Source: Methylobacter psychrophilus (GTDB lineage: Bacteria; Pseudomonadota; Gammaproteobacteria; Methylococcales; Methylomonadaceae). From it: a DNA stretch of 64,000 nucleotides. The notes beneath the pieces are model-generated. The model ran no database searches. It was given only the letters and a program-made list of their open reading frames with translations, and was not told the DNA's origin. Positions 8,931 through 20,000 of this stretch are shown here, one piece after another; the stretch's first letter is position 1, and each line of letters starts with the position of its first letter. The translations under genes and the position numbers were made by a program. The stretch is from positions 84,970 to 148,969 of the forward strand of contig NZ_JAOEGU010000006.1 in the NCBI RefSeq assembly GCF_025583945.1, read 5' to 3'.

Positions 8931-9518
8931 TCATCGATGATATAAAGCCAAAACCTGCTTCACATAATTTTGTGTTTCAGGGTACGGTGGAATTGAGTTT
9001 TTATGGCGTATAACGGCATTTTCACCGGCATTATAGGCGGCAACAGCAAGATCCAGATTTGGATTAAACAGGGTAATTAAATGTTTTAAATAGCGGGCAC
9101 CACCGTCAACATTCTGATCGGGATTATTACGGTCGATAACGCCAAAGCGTCTTGCTGTCTCAGGCATCAATTGCATAAGACCGACCGCACCCTTTGGGGA
9201 TTGAGCACTTGAATTGTAAGCCGATTCTGTTTGAATAACGGCATGTAACAATTTAGCATCAACCTGATGTCGATAAGCCGTTTGTTCAATAAGATCGGTA
9301 AATCTTTTTTTATTGGTACCGGTAAAATTCTGTGCTTTTATGATGTTATTTTTTGGCGAATAACTGACGGCTTTTGATTTTATAATAAGCTTATACAGAC
9401 TATTGCGAGGTTCATCCGTATAGTAAACATGGCCATCATTATCCGTATACTTGTATATATCGGCTATTACCCCTTTTGAAAGCAATAGAGTCAATAAAAT
9501 AACAGCAATTTTTATCAT
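8931..9518 (-). CDS. Lytic transglycosylase (SLT domain) with DUF4124 N-terminus
   Basis: A 195-residue exported protein. A signal peptide (residues 1-19) is followed by a short DUF4124-like segment (IYKYTDNDGHVYYTDEP) and a family 1 lytic transglycosylase domain from about residue 75. The catalytic glutamate is in the ESAYNSSAQSPKGAVGLMQLMP motif region, and AVAAYNAGENAV is the conserved helix near the end. The enzyme cleaves the MurNAc-GlcNAc bond of peptidoglycan in the periplasm, yielding anhydro-MurNAc ends. The gene starts 8 bp after purT ends, within a compact minus-strand operon. Confidence 0.92.
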   Translation of the reverse strand: MIKIAVILLTLLLSKGVIADIYKYTDNDGHVYYTDEPRNSLYKLIIKSKAVSYSPKNNIIKAQNFTGTNKKRFTDLIEQTAYRHQVDAKLLHAVIQTESAYNSSAQSPKGAVGLMQLMPETARRFGVIDRNNPDQNVDGGARYLKHLITLFNPNLDLAVAAYNAGENAVIRHKNSIPPYPETQNYVKQVLALYHR

Positions 9519-9526
9519 TTTGTTAC

Positions 9527-10729
9527 CTAAAGCGCTGCTTTAACAATCACTAAGTTTGCGGCTTGAAGTGCTTTACGCCTGGCCTCATCGACGCTTCCAG
9601 CAGTTGCCAAAGCCACCCCCATACGTCTGTTAACAAATGCTTCAGGTTTGCCAAATAATCTAACTTCGCTGTCAGGCACAGCAAGCGCTTGAGCCAAGCC
9701 ATCATAAACAACGCCTTTGGCATTAATACCGCCTAAAATAACAGCACTGGCGCCTACGCCTTTCAAACTGGTATTAACCGGTAAGCCTAAAATGGCTCTT
9801 GCGTGTAACTCGAATTCATTTTGATTTTGCGTCACCATAGTCACCATACCGGTATCGTGAGGCCTGGGACTGACCTCGCTAAACCATACCTCATCGCCCT
9901 TGATAAATAACTCAACACCAAATAAGCCAAGTCCGCCAATTTCATGGGTTACTTTAAAAGCAATGTCCTGAGATAGTTTTAACGAGGCTGCACTCATGAT
10001 TTGTGGTTGCCAGCTTTCCCGATAATCGCCATTTTCCTGAATATGCCCAATAGGTGCGCAAAAACCGGTTTGTACTACGCCATTCTCATTCAAGGAACGG
10101 ACAGTCAGTAAAGTGATTTCAAAATCAAAATCAATTTTGGCTTCAACAATCACTTTACCCGTATCAACACGTCCGCTGGACTTTGCGTATTCCCATGCCT
10201 GTTTAAGCTGATCAGGGCTTTTAACCATGGACTGACCTTTGCCGGACGACGACATGGTTGGCTTAATAAAGCAAGGGTAATCGATGCCATTGTTAACAGC
10301 GGCTTGTAATTCATCAAAACTTTGTGCAAATGCATACCTTGAGGTGGGGATTTTTAACTGTTCAGCAACCAGCGTTCTAATCCCTTCTCTATTCATGGTC
10401 AACTGAATAGCTCTGGCGTTGGGTACGACAGTGCATTGTCCTTCGGCCTCAATATCAGCAAGTGCCTGGGTTGCAATCGCTTCAATTTCAGGAATAATAA
10501 AATGCGGTTGCTCCAGTGCAATCAATTTTTTTACTGCCTCGGAATCGGTCATATCAATCACGTAACTGCGATGGGCAACCTGATGTGCCGGCGCATTCTG
10601 ATAGCGATCGACAGCAATTACTTCGACACCGTAACGTTGCAATGAAATAGCAAGTTCTTTGCCTAATTCACCACTGCCCAGCAACAAAGCGCGTGTTGCT
10701 TTACCCGTTAATGCAGTACCTATTGTCAT
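9527..10729 (-). CDS. purT: Formate-dependent phosphoribosylglycinamide formyltransferase
   Basis: A 400-residue ATP-grasp enzyme making formyl-GAR from GAR, formate and ATP in purine synthesis, independent of formyl-tetrahydrofolate. An N-terminal nucleotide-binding fold starts [21 protein letters not shown]. The family motif MTMNREGIR appears here as LTMNREGIR, followed by ATP-grasp motifs [12 protein letters not shown] and [13 protein letters not shown]. Length matches the family. It overlaps the upstream MutS-like gene by 4 bp, so translation is probably coupled. This is a high-confidence assignment. Confidence 0.96.
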   Translation of the reverse strand: MTIGTALTGKATRALLLGSGELGKELAISLQRYGVEVIAVDRYQNAPAHQVAHRSYVIDMTDSEAVKKLIALEQPHFIIPEIEAIATQALADIEAEGQCTVVPNARAIQLTMNREGIRTLVAEQLKIPTSRYAFAQSFDELQAAVNNGIDYPCFIKPTMSSSGKGQSMVKSPDQLKQAWEYAKSSGRVDTGKVIVEAKIDFDFEITLLTVRSLNENGVVQTGFCAPIGHIQENGDYRESWQPQIMSAASLKLSQDIAFKVTHEIGGLGLFGVELFIKGDEVWFSEVSPRPHDTGMVTMVTQNQNEFELHARAILGLPVNTSLKGVGASAVILGGINAKGVVYDGLAQALAVPDSEVRLFGKPEAFVNRRMGVALATAGSVDEARRKALQAANLVIVKAAL

Positions 10730-12321
10730 TTTGCATCCGCCAGATAGTTGTCTATATCTTCTTTTGAAAAACCGATTTTTTTAGCGACGCGATCAGCATG
10801 GCTAACCCGGGAAATTCCTGAAATTAATTTATAGCTGGGCATATCATTGGCAAACTCAACTTGTCTTGGCAAGCCGATTCGCTGACGCACAAACTCATCA
10901 ACCAATTGATGGTTATGGGTAATCAAGATAGTACTGTTACCTTTGCGATAAAAACCGTTCAGCACATTCGATGAAGATTCCATTTTTTCTTCAAACGTTG
11001 TACCTTCTGACAATTCATCCAACACCACTAAACTTTTAGGACTTGTTGCCAAAAATATATCTTTGGTACGTTTTAATTCTGTCCCAAAACGCCCTTCCCC
11101 ATCATTTAAATGACTAACTTCAGATACTTGATAAAAAATCCTGTCAGCTACCGTCAGCGTTACCGCTTTTGCAGGTACATAACAGCCAATTTGCGCCAAG
11201 AGTTGAATTTGCGTAATGGTTTTACAAAAAGCCGTTTTACCGCCACTATTAGGGCCGGTTATCAGTACCAATTTATCCTCTTCCAAAACAAAATCGTTGC
11301 CGACATATTCGGGATTTCCTTTGCCCAAAACGGGATTTTTTGCATCAGCAAGATTGATACGATGATGCTCGCCATCAATCAGCGTCGGTAACACAACAGG
11401 ACTACCAAAGGCGTCAGCAAATTTAATAAATGCCAGCAATTCATCCAACTGACCCAACGCATCTAATATTTCGGCAACATCTGGTGAATTTTTAAAGTCA
11501 TTTCTTAAGGGAATAATACAACTGTCGCGATCAAAGCCGCCAATAACAGGAAAATAGACCAACAATAAAGGTACAAAGAAAACGATCGCCGTAGGAATTG
11601 CCTGAACGGAAAGCTTAAACATATCCGTTGGAAAAAAATACGCCAAAGCCCATACAGAAGCAAAAAACAAACTAATGAGTAACGGTTTAAATAGCCGTGG
11701 TTTAAAAATAATAGCGGGGGAAAACGAGCTCTTTCTCTCTTGCTTCGATTGAATGCCATTTTCAGAGATATAAGCCGGCCCTTCCATTAAAGAATAGGCT
11801 CGACTGCCTGCAAACGCTTTTATTTTGTCAAACAAGGTTTTTAAATAAATACTTTGTGGTATCTCGGCTTCTTGAACCTGGGTTACCAACTCAAGCATAA
11901 AACGAATACCTCTTTTATACTGCCGATAACCGTAACCTTCAATTTCATGCGCTTCCCTGGCAGTTCCAAAAGAGCCAAGAAACTCGCCAAACAGCAGTAA
12001 ATAAAAGCTTTTCTCATCGTTAGCGGCGTTTTCCAGAATACGTTCCAGAGCCTCTTTTAGTGCAGAATTATTACGTAATTCTTTAACCGCATCCTGTTTA
12101 GCCTTAATTTCATCAAGCGTATCCAAGGGTTGCGTTAAAGAACGATACAATACTGCCTGCCCTATCGTCGTTGCCGCATGATTAACCGCATCAAATACTT
12201 TATCAACTTCAATCGTATTGAAGGCGCTTTCATCTATCACGCCAACGCCGGTAGCTAAAGGCTTGCTGGATTTAACAGTCGGCCAGGCATCTTGCCAACC
12301 TTGCAATATGGTTTCTTTCAT
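10726..12321 (-). CDS. MutS-related ATPase with internal membrane segments
   Basis: A 531-residue protein with the MutS/MSH-type ABC ATPase at the C-terminus: Walker [15 protein letters not shown], a Walker B segment [16 protein letters not shown], and the switch histidines in LITHNHQ. The N-terminal mismatch-recognition and connector domains of true MutS are missing. Instead there is a helical lever-like region and two hydrophobic stretches at about residues 212-262, separated by a few polar residues, which look like a membrane hairpin. It is therefore unlikely to do standard mismatch repair. It sits between hemH and purT in an operon, without a functional hint. Confidence 0.82.
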   Translation of the reverse strand: MKETILQGWQDAWPTVKSSKPLATGVGVIDESAFNTIEVDKVFDAVNHAATTIGQAVLYRSLTQPLDTLDEIKAKQDAVKELRNNSALKEALERILENAANDEKSFYLLLFGEFLGSFGTAREAHEIEGYGYRQYKRGIRFMLELVTQVQEAEIPQSIYLKTLFDKIKAFAGSRAYSLMEGPAYISENGIQSKQERKSSFSPAIIFKPRLFKPLLISLFFASVWALAYFFPTDMFKLSVQAIPTAIVFFVPLLLVYFPVIGGFDRDSCIIPLRNDFKNSPDVAEILDALGQLDELLAFIKFADAFGSPVVLPTLIDGEHHRINLADAKNPVLGKGNPEYVGNDFVLEEDKLVLITGPNSGGKTAFCKTITQIQLLAQIGCYVPAKAVTLTVADRIFYQVSEVSHLNDGEGRFGTELKRTKDIFLATSPKSLVVLDELSEGTTFEEKMESSSNVLNGFYRKGNSTILITHNHQLVDEFVRQRIGLPRQVEFANDMPSYKLISGISRVSHADRVAKKIGFSKEDIDNYLADAK

Positions 12322-12384
12322 GGATATTTTAACTTTTCATTTATCAGGGCGGCTAAAAAAAAGATCTTGTGTCACTATAACCAC

Positions 12385-13353
12385 TTAATTTTTAAGTTCA
12401 AGTAAATTAATGATGGCATCGACATGCGCTTCTGAATCATTAAGCGCCGAGATATACCGATAAGCCGTTCCGCCGGACTCCATAAATATGGATTTATTCT
12501 CCATGGCTATTTCTTCCAGTGTTTCAAGGCAGTCAACAGCAAAGCCGGGGCACACCACATCAACTGTTTTAATACCTTGCCCTGGAAGCTTTTCCAGTGT
12601 GTCGACACAATAAGGTTTTAACCATTCTGCCTTGCCAAAACGGGACTGAAAAACAATCATCCATTCTTGTTCATTAAGACTCAATTTTTCAGCAATTAAA
12701 TCGGCGGTTTTATGGCACTGATGAAAATAGGGATCGCCCCATTTAGTCAAAGCTTCTGGCAGCCCGTGAAAAGACATAATCAACAATTCATTTTTTGGCT
12801 GTTCACGCCATGCCTGTTCAATGGAATCGGCAACTGCGGCAATATAATCTTTATCCTGATGGTAATCACTGATAAATTGAAAAGAGGGTAAATGCCGCCA
12901 TTGATTAAGTTCTTTGACTAAATCATCATAAATAGAGGCGGTGGTAGTCGACGAATACTGGGGATATAAAGGCAAGACGATAACATCAGTGATACCGGCT
13001 GTTTTAAACGCTCTTAATTGTGTTGCCATAGAGGGCTCGCCATAACGCATTACATAATTGGTAGCAATACCTTTAGCCTCCAGTTGCTCTGCGACTTTCT
13101 CGGTTAACTGCCGGGTCATGTAAGTTAACGGCGAGCCTTTTTCATGCCATACTTTTTGATAAGCTTTTGCAGACCGGCTCGGTCGAAATGGCAATACAAA
13201 AAAATTTAGTATCATCCACCACAGCGGGCGAGGCAAATTAACGACACGTGGATCCCACAAAAAATCCGCCAAAAAACGTCTGACTGCACGCGTTGTCGGT
13301 GCCGTTGGCGAACCTAGATTAGCCAGTAATACACCTGTTTTTTTAGTAGCCAT
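12385..13353 (-). CDS. hemH: Ferrochelatase
   Basis: Inserts Fe2+ into protoporphyrin IX, the last step of protoheme synthesis. The 322-residue protein starts MATKKTGVLLANLGSP. Recognisable blocks are GSPLTYMTRQ, the active-site region LLIMSFHGLPE (with the metal-handling histidine), FQSRFGKAEWLKPY and the C-terminal VVCPGFAVDCLETLEEIAMENK, which includes the conserved glutamate. ATG 13353 is chosen; the frame extends two codons upstream to a TTG. A ribosome-binding AGG lies before the ATG. It starts 7 bp after folE ends. Confidence 0.96.
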   Translation of the reverse strand: MATKKTGVLLANLGSPTAPTTRAVRRFLADFLWDPRVVNLPRPLWWMILNFFVLPFRPSRSAKAYQKVWHEKGSPLTYMTRQLTEKVAEQLEAKGIATNYVMRYGEPSMATQLRAFKTAGITDVIVLPLYPQYSSTTTASIYDDLVKELNQWRHLPSFQFISDYHQDKDYIAAVADSIEQAWREQPKNELLIMSFHGLPEALTKWGDPYFHQCHKTADLIAEKLSLNEQEWMIVFQSRFGKAEWLKPYCVDTLEKLPGQGIKTVDVVCPGFAVDCLETLEEIAMENKSIFMESGGTAYRYISALNDSEAHVDAIINLLELKN

Positions 13354-13360
13354 AAACAAC

Positions 13361-13903
13361 CTATCTGCTAATCAAATTTAAAAACTCTGAGCGCGTGCTA
13401 ATTTCTTTACGAAAAATACCGGTCATCACTGACGTAGTCATTACCGAATTTTGCTTTTCAACACCTCGCATCATCATACATAAATGCTTGGCCTCAATAA
13501 CCACGGCTACGCCTCTGGCACCGGTTGAAAGCTCAATCGCATCGGCAATTTGTTTGGTCAGTTTTTCCTGAATTTGTAAACGCCGTGCATACATATCAAT
13601 GATACGAGCTACTTTGGATAACCCCAGCACTTTACCCTGAGGTAAATAACCTACATGACATTTACCAATAAACGGCAATAAATGATGTTCACATAACGAG
13701 TATAATTCGATATCCTTAACAATAACCATGTCTTCGGTATCGGCAGAAAAAATAGCGCCATTAAGCACTTCTTCCAAGGTCTTATCGTAACCGTTATTGA
13801 GGAATTTGAATGCTTTGGCCGCGCGTTTTGGTGTATCAATCAGACCCTCACGTCCCAAATCCTCACCGACCGCTTCAATAATTCTGGCGAAATGTTCTTC
13901 CAT
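13361..13903 (-). CDS. folE: GTP cyclohydrolase I
   Basis: Converts GTP to 7,8-dihydroneopterin triphosphate, the first step of folate and pterin synthesis. Family motifs include [20 protein letters not shown] split around residues 6-26, the zinc and active-site segment [30 protein letters not shown] and the second zinc cysteine in [12 protein letters not shown] 13903 gives a 180-residue protein beginning [12 protein letters not shown] five codons upstream (13918) is an alternative start. It is followed by hemH on the same strand, so the two are likely co-transcribed. Confidence 0.95.
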   Translation of the reverse strand: MEEHFARIIEAVGEDLGREGLIDTPKRAAKAFKFLNNGYDKTLEEVLNGAIFSADTEDMVIVKDIELYSLCEHHLLPFIGKCHVGYLPQGKVLGLSKVARIIDMYARRLQIQEKLTKQIADAIELSTGARGVAVVIEAKHLCMMMRGVEKQNSVMTTSVMTGIFRKEISTRSEFLNLISR

Positions 13904-14028
13904 GCTTTTCAGTCTCACTTAATAAAAAATAGCTCGAAGTATAGCACTACCTTTTATATTACCGCCAGAATTTGAACAGTCTGAAATTTTTACAAAAAAG
14001 TATTTTTTGCCCTTACCAGCTGTATAAC

Positions 14029-15021
14029 TCATTGCTCAGTAAACTTTAAGGCTTCCAGTATGACCTTTTCATCCGCACCTGGCTGACTGACATTTTCACT
14101 GATAGCTCTGCGCCAACCTCTGGCCCCGGGTTCGCCGTGAAAAAGCCCTAAAATATGCCGGGAGACACTATTTAAGCGCACATCATTTTTAAGCTGTTCC
14201 TGAATATAAGGAATTAAAGCAGCAACAATCGCTTGACGTGAAAGCGGTTCGCTATCAGCACCAAAAAAACGCCTGTCAACATCAGCTAACATATAAGGAT
14301 TATGATAAGCCTCTCGCCCCATCATGACGCCATCAACATTTTTCAGCATTTCCTCGGCCTGATCCAATGACGTAATACCGCCATTAATAATAATCTCCAG
14401 CTGCGGGAAATCTTTTTTCAATTGGAAGACTAAATCATAACGTAATGGTGGTACATCACGATTTTGTTTGGGCGACAAACCGCTTAACCAGGCTTTTCTG
14501 GCATGAACGATAAACGTTTTGCAACCGGCACTGGCAATGGTAGCCACAAAATTCACCAACTCCTCGTAAGAATCCCGATTATCAATACCAATTCTTGATT
14601 TAATAGTCACCGGAATAGCAACCGCGTCAGTCATTGCTGCGACACATTCAGCAACCAGTATCGGATCAGCCATTAAACAGGCACCAAAACGGCCATTCTG
14701 AACCCGGTCACTGGGACAACCTACATTCAAATTGACTTCCGTATAACCATAGTCTTCAACCATCTTGGCACAAATTGCCAAATCGTGTGGATTACTGCCG
14801 CCCAACTGAAAAGCCAGAGGATTTTCAACAGCATTGAACTGTAAAAATCGATGATGATCGCCATGAATTAATGCGCCTGTTGTCACCATCTCGGTATAAA
14901 GCATGGCGTGTTGTGAAATCAACCGATGAAAAAAACGGCAGCGGCTATCTGTCCAATCGAGCATGGGGGCAACACAGAATTTTCTGCTTGGGACTTTGTT
15001 ATTACTTACAATGTTATTCAT
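14029..15021 (-). CDS. dusA: tRNA-dihydrouridine(20/20a) synthase
   Basis: FMN- and NADPH-dependent enzyme that reduces uridine in the D-loop of tRNAs. The 330-residue TIM-barrel protein has the DusA-type start CVAPMLDWTDSRCRFF (visible here as CVAPMLDWTDSRC). It also has the catalytic cysteine motif NLNVGCPSDRVQNGRFGACL in its central part, IVHARKAWLSGLSPK and the phosphate-binding end segment GVMMGREAYHNPY. The RxP/SxHP differences fit DusA rather than DusB or DusC. The gene lies upstream of folE on the same strand after a ~125-bp gap. Confidence 0.95.
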   Translation of the reverse strand: MNNIVSNNKVPSRKFCVAPMLDWTDSRCRFFHRLISQHAMLYTEMVTTGALIHGDHHRFLQFNAVENPLAFQLGGSNPHDLAICAKMVEDYGYTEVNLNVGCPSDRVQNGRFGACLMADPILVAECVAAMTDAVAIPVTIKSRIGIDNRDSYEELVNFVATIASAGCKTFIVHARKAWLSGLSPKQNRDVPPLRYDLVFQLKKDFPQLEIIINGGITSLDQAEEMLKNVDGVMMGREAYHNPYMLADVDRRFFGADSEPLSRQAIVAALIPYIQEQLKNDVRLNSVSRHILGLFHGEPGARGWRRAISENVSQPGADEKVILEALKFTEQ

Positions 15022-15193
15022 TTGATTTGTTCATTTAACAGGTTCGATGGTCATACAGGTTTTTTGAAGTATTTGATACTGTAACCAGCGGTAAAAGCAA
15101 GGTATGAGTTGGTTAAGATTTAGAAAATCTGCTGTCTATTCAGATAATGTCTGTTCGCCAGGCTTACCTATGGTTAAGCCTTTCTGTAAACAG

Positions 15194-15607
15194 CTATATT
15201 TTTAACTGCTTTTTAACCAGAGCCATATTATCGGTAATTTGCTGCCTTGAATAAGGAACGGCGGCAAACTTTCCCCATATTGGCGCTGGCCAAGCAATAT
15301 CTGTCTGATAGCGAACGACATGATGAATATGCAACTGCGGAACCAGATTACCTATTGCGGCAATATTCATTTTATCGGCGTTATAAAGTAGCGCCAGATT
15401 TTCTGCAAGCATGCTGGATTCTTCAATCAGCATGTTTCGCTCCAATTTACTGAGCTGATAAACTTCCTTTATACCGATTTTTTCCGGCACCAGGATGAAC
15501 CAGGGATACTGGCTATCATTCATCATCAATAATTGGCATAACTCAAAGCGGCCAATAGCGATGCAATCTTGCTTCAAGCGAGGATGTAACTCAAATAGTG
15601 TCGTCAT
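15194..15607 (-). CDS. HIT-family protein
   Basis: A 137-residue histidine-triad superfamily protein, a nucleotide hydrolase or transferase fold. The C-terminal signature is QLHIHHVVRY, so the triad reads H-I-H-H-V rather than strict H-x-H-x-H; this is a variant seen in some bacterial HIT proteins. The N-terminal part (CQLLMMNDSQYPWFILVPE) is typical. ATG 15607 is preferred because the eight upstream codons (start 15631) look non-conserved. The gene is single, with an unknown substrate. Confidence 0.82.
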   Translation of the reverse strand: MTTLFELHPRLKQDCIAIGRFELCQLLMMNDSQYPWFILVPEKIGIKEVYQLSKLERNMLIEESSMLAENLALLYNADKMNIAAIGNLVPQLHIHHVVRYQTDIAWPAPIWGKFAAVPYSRQQITDNMALVKKQLKI

Positions 15608-15717
15608 GTTATTTTCTAAAAGTAAAAGCAAAGCTTGAAAGCCTCTTGTTAATCAGTGTACTTTACTTCTGCTTTAAACCATAAGCACCATAACAATAAT
15701 AACCAAGGGGGATTTGT

Positions 15718-16764
15718 ATGTCTGCACATATCATTACTGCTCAAGATTTACCTGATGAGCGTAAATTAACCGTCTCATTCAGGTTATTGCTCGGGCTGTA
15801 TGCAATTATCCCACTGTGCCTGATCCTGCAACTGGCTGATGGCTGGTTTTGGCACGGATTTTTAAGAGAAAATTTACCCAGCAAACCTAGCCATTTTTTA
15901 TTGTTCCAAATTCTGTTCGGCACCCCCCATATTCTGGCCAGCACTATTGTATTAGTCAGCAACACTGACTATCTACGGTTTTATCGACGCAATCTAATCG
16001 CAGTAACCACTGCAATTGCGATTATCTTTGGCGTAGGTAGTTTATTTATTCCTTATCAGGTTTTTTATGTACTGGTTGCCGCCTGGACCGTATATCATGT
16101 ACTTAAACAACAACATGGCGTAGCGCGTGGTGTTTGTCGCTTGCCCGCATGGGCATTTTATCTGTTATTATGGCTAAGCGTGGGCGCAGGGCTTTTTGTT
16201 TACATCGGTATTTTTCTTAAAAACAGCCTGGATGCGCAGCAAACAGAATGGCTTAAACAAATTGCCGGTTTATTATGTACAGCACTGGTGTTAAGTGCCC
16301 TTTATTGTCAACGCCATGTCACGACAGTATTTGGCAAGTGGTTTTTATGGTCCAATATCTTGCTGGTATTAAGTAGTTTTTATCTTTATCTTCAACAGTA
16401 TTATTTACTGGCAATTTTGGTGCCCCGATTGGTGCATGATGCAACAGCCTATATTTTTTATGTGACACATGATTACAATAAGCATCACCAGCATCCACAG
16501 AATTTTCTTTATCGCTACGCCGCACGTTGTAATGTGCATATTTTTATTGTGCTGCCCGTCTGCTCATTAGTCCTGGCATTTTTTTTGCAGGCTTATGGCG
16601 ACAACATCGTTAGCGTATTAACCGAATTCTTTTTTGGTGTCGAAATTCGCAAAGCCATTACTTTAGGATTACTGGGGTATCTCGCTTTAATGCACTACTA
16701 CACGGAAGCTATAACATGGAAAGGTGATTCACCTTATCGGCAGTTTATTGCCTTTTCAAAGTAA
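15718..16764 (+). CDS. Polytopic membrane protein with conserved-looking histidine clusters, unknown function
   Basis: A 348-residue protein with about nine hydrophobic helices and a strong ribosome-binding site (AAGGGGG). Histidines cluster in four places: FGTPHI (about residue 75), YHVLKQQHG (about 135-143), VHDATAYIFYVTHD with KHHQH after it (about 240-263) and MHYYTEA near the C-terminus. Several lie at helix edges, as in membrane di-iron or heme proteins and in Brp/Blh-type carotenoid dioxygenases, but I cannot assign it to any of these. It is divergently oriented from the HIT gene. Confidence 0.7.
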   Translation: MSAHIITAQDLPDERKLTVSFRLLLGLYAIIPLCLILQLADGWFWHGFLRENLPSKPSHFLLFQILFGTPHILASTIVLVSNTDYLRFYRRNLIAVTTAIAIIFGVGSLFIPYQVFYVLVAAWTVYHVLKQQHGVARGVCRLPAWAFYLLLWLSVGAGLFVYIGIFLKNSLDAQQTEWLKQIAGLLCTALVLSALYCQRHVTTVFGKWFLWSNILLVLSSFYLYLQQYYLLAILVPRLVHDATAYIFYVTHDYNKHHQHPQNFLYRYAARCNVHIFIVLPVCSLVLAFFLQAYGDNIVSVLTEFFFGVEIRKAITLGLLGYLALMHYYTEAITWKGDSPYRQFIAFSK

Positions 16765-17039
16765 ATAAAAGTAGTCCGTAAGTCAAATCACCGGACTAAT
16801 GGTTTGAAATTTGGTTTTGAACAAGAGCCTTATTCGTAACCATATCTCGAGGTTATTACATCAACTAATGATTCTGGAAAAATCCGGCCGGATAGGATGC
16901 CAAGCGTATTATCCGCGCTTTTTTTCTAAAAATCCTCAACATGGAACAATTCATGCTTACACTATTACATACAGCTTACTAAATCAAAGCTATTATTAAA
17001 AATAAGCCAAACCAACCATCGGGCAATAGGAAAAAAACT

Positions 17040-20000
17040 ATGACCATTCGCGTCGCCATTCGTCACAAAACAATATACAACTTCGATAGACCGGTATCCT
17101 TGTCCCCGCATGTGTTTCGATTACGTCCGGCAGTACATTGTCGAACTCCTATCAAAGCTTATACCTTGCGTATTGAGCCCAAAAATCATTTTATTAATTG
17201 GCAACAAGATCCTTTTGGTAACATTGTTGCCCGCGTGGTATTTCCTGATAAATGCCAACAACTTACTGTTGAGGTTGAAGTTGTTGCCGATATGACCGTG
17301 ATAAATCCCTTTGATTTTTTTGTTGAAGATTATGCCGAAAACTATCCGTTTACTTACGACGCACTAACACTTAAAGAACTGCAACCCTATCTGGAAACCA
17401 CTGAAAACGGCCCGTTATTAATACAATGGGTAAAAGATTTTGATGTCAGCAAGCGCTCTATCAATGATTTTTTAGTCGATATTAATCGCACTGTTTTTGA
17501 AGCACTTAGCTATAACATTCGTATGGAAGTCGGTATCCAAAGCAGCGAAGAAACGCTGGCAATGCGCAGTGGTTCGTGTCGGGATTCCGCGTGGTTATTG
17601 GTGCAGATACTTCGTCATCTGGGACTGGCTGCCCGTTTTGTATCCGGCTATCTGGTGCAACTAACCTCTGATATTAAGTCACTGGACGGCCCTTCAGGTC
17701 CCGAACACGACTTCACCGATCTACATGCATGGACGGAAGTTTTTATACCCGGCGCAGGCTGGATAGGGCTGGATCCTACTTCCGGTTTATTGACGGGCGA
17801 GGGCCATATTCCACTGGCGTGTACCCCGGATCCTGCCAGCGCTGCACCGGTAACCGGCGGCACTGACAAATGTGAAGTGGAATTTGAATTTAGTAATACG
17901 GTAGATCGCCTGCATGAAGACCCTCGGGTGACCAAACCTTATACCGAGGAACAGTGGTATCACATTGATGCGCTGGGACAAGCTGTTGATAAACAGTTAA
18001 TGGAAGACGATGTCCGCCTGACCATGGGAGGCGAACCTACCTTTGTTTCGGTCGATGATATGGAAGGCGATGAATGGAATACGCACGCAGATGGTGCAAA
18101 CAAGCGTGAACGTGCACAACAATTGACCATTCGTCTACGTGATGTCTTTGCAAAGGGGGCAATGTTACATTATGGTCAAGGCAAGTGGTATCCGGGCGAG
18201 CCTTTACCGCGTTGGCAATATGGCATTTTCTGGCGTAAAGATGAGACAGCCATTTGGCGCAATCCTGCCTTGCTTGCCGATATTAACCAAGATTATGGCC
18301 ATACGGTCAAACATGCGCAAAAATTTATTCACCAAATTAGTCAACGTTTGGGCGTTCAATCCCGCTATATCGCCACTGCTTTTGAAGACAGCTTTTATTA
18401 TCTCTGGCAGGAAGGCACCCTGCCCGAAAACCTTGACCCGTCAAAAATTAATTTAAAAGATTCTATTGAACGCAAAACCTTAACCAAAATTCTGGATGCC
18501 GGTCTGGATGAACCGGTAGGTTTTACTTTACCGATTAAGTGGAATTGGTCTGAACAGTGCTGGAAAAGCGGGCCTTGGGATTTCAGGCGCGGTGCCATGT
18601 TTCTGGTTCCGGGCAATTCCCCCATGGGTATGCGTTTACCATTAGAAAGTTTGCCTTGGGTTGCCCCTGAAAAACGCGATTCGCAAGAACCCCAAAGTCT
18701 GTTTGGAGACTTACCGGAATTGGGCGATTATTATGGCGAGGTGACGCGCCGTTACAGTCGTATCGAAGCCAAGAAAAAAGAACATCCGGAGATTATTGAA
18801 CAGGAACCCGGTGATGATGTAACCATAGAAGTTGAAGTACCGCATACCGCGCTATGTGTCGAGGCTCGTGAAGGCCGGTTGTATATTTTTATGCCACCGC
18901 TAACATTACTGGAACATTATCTGGAACTGGTCGCCGCCATTGAAGCGACTGCCGACAGCTTGGAGATTCCTATAGTACTGGAAGGTTATGAGCCACCGCG
19001 TGATTATCGTATCGAACGATTAATGGTGACTCCTGACCCTGGCGTTATTGAGGTGAATATTCATCCGTCCAAAACCTGGTCGGAGTTAGTGGAAAAAACC
19101 ACCATTATTTATGAACAGGCACACCTGACCAGACTGGGTACCGAAAAATTTATGCAGGATGGTCGTCATACCGGAACCGGCGGCGGCAATCACATTACCA
19201 TGGGCGCGGAAATGCCGACTGATAGTCCACTATTGCGTCGTCCTGATTTATTACGTAGCCTGATTACTTACTGGCAACATCACCCCGGCTTGTCGTATTT
19301 ATTTTCAGGTATGTTTATCGGCCCCACCAGCCAAGCTCCGCGCGTTGATGAAGGTCGGGACGAAAAGCTCTATGAACTGGAAATTGCTTTTCAACAAATA
19401 CCTGAAGGTGAAGTCCCTGAACCTTGGTTGGTTGACCGTTTGTTGCGCCATTTACTCACTGACATCACCGGTAACACACATCGCTCCGAGTTCTGTATTG
19501 ATAAACTTTATTCGCCGGACAGCTCAACCGGCCGACTGGGTATTTTGGAATTGCGTTCTTTTGAAATGCCTCCCCATGCCCAAATGTCACTGGTACAGAT
19601 CGTCTTACTACGGTCATTAATTGCCTGGTTTTGGCGCGAACCTTATAAACACGACTTGGTGCGCTGGGGAACTGAATTGCATGACCAATTTATGTTGCCG
19701 CATTATGTCCGCGAAGACATGAAGCAAGTCACTAAAGACTTGCAACGGGCAGGTTTTGGTTTTGATCTGGAATGGCTGGAACCGTTTTTTGAATTCCGCT
19801 TTCCTCGCTATGGCAATACCCTGATTGACGGCATTGATATGGAATTGCGTTTTGCTATTGAGCCCTGGCATGTCCTGGGCGAGGAAGTCAGTAGCACCGG
19901 CACCGCGCGTTATGTCGATTCATCGGTTGAGCGCATCCAGGTATCGGTCACCGGCTATACTGAAGGGCGCTATGTCATTACTTGTAACAGTCGACGTTTA

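Noticed and set aside
16811..16999. 62-codon frame between the histidine-rich membrane protein and the DUF2126 fusion
   Set aside because: No ribosome-binding site, composition unlike coding sequence and no recognisable domain.
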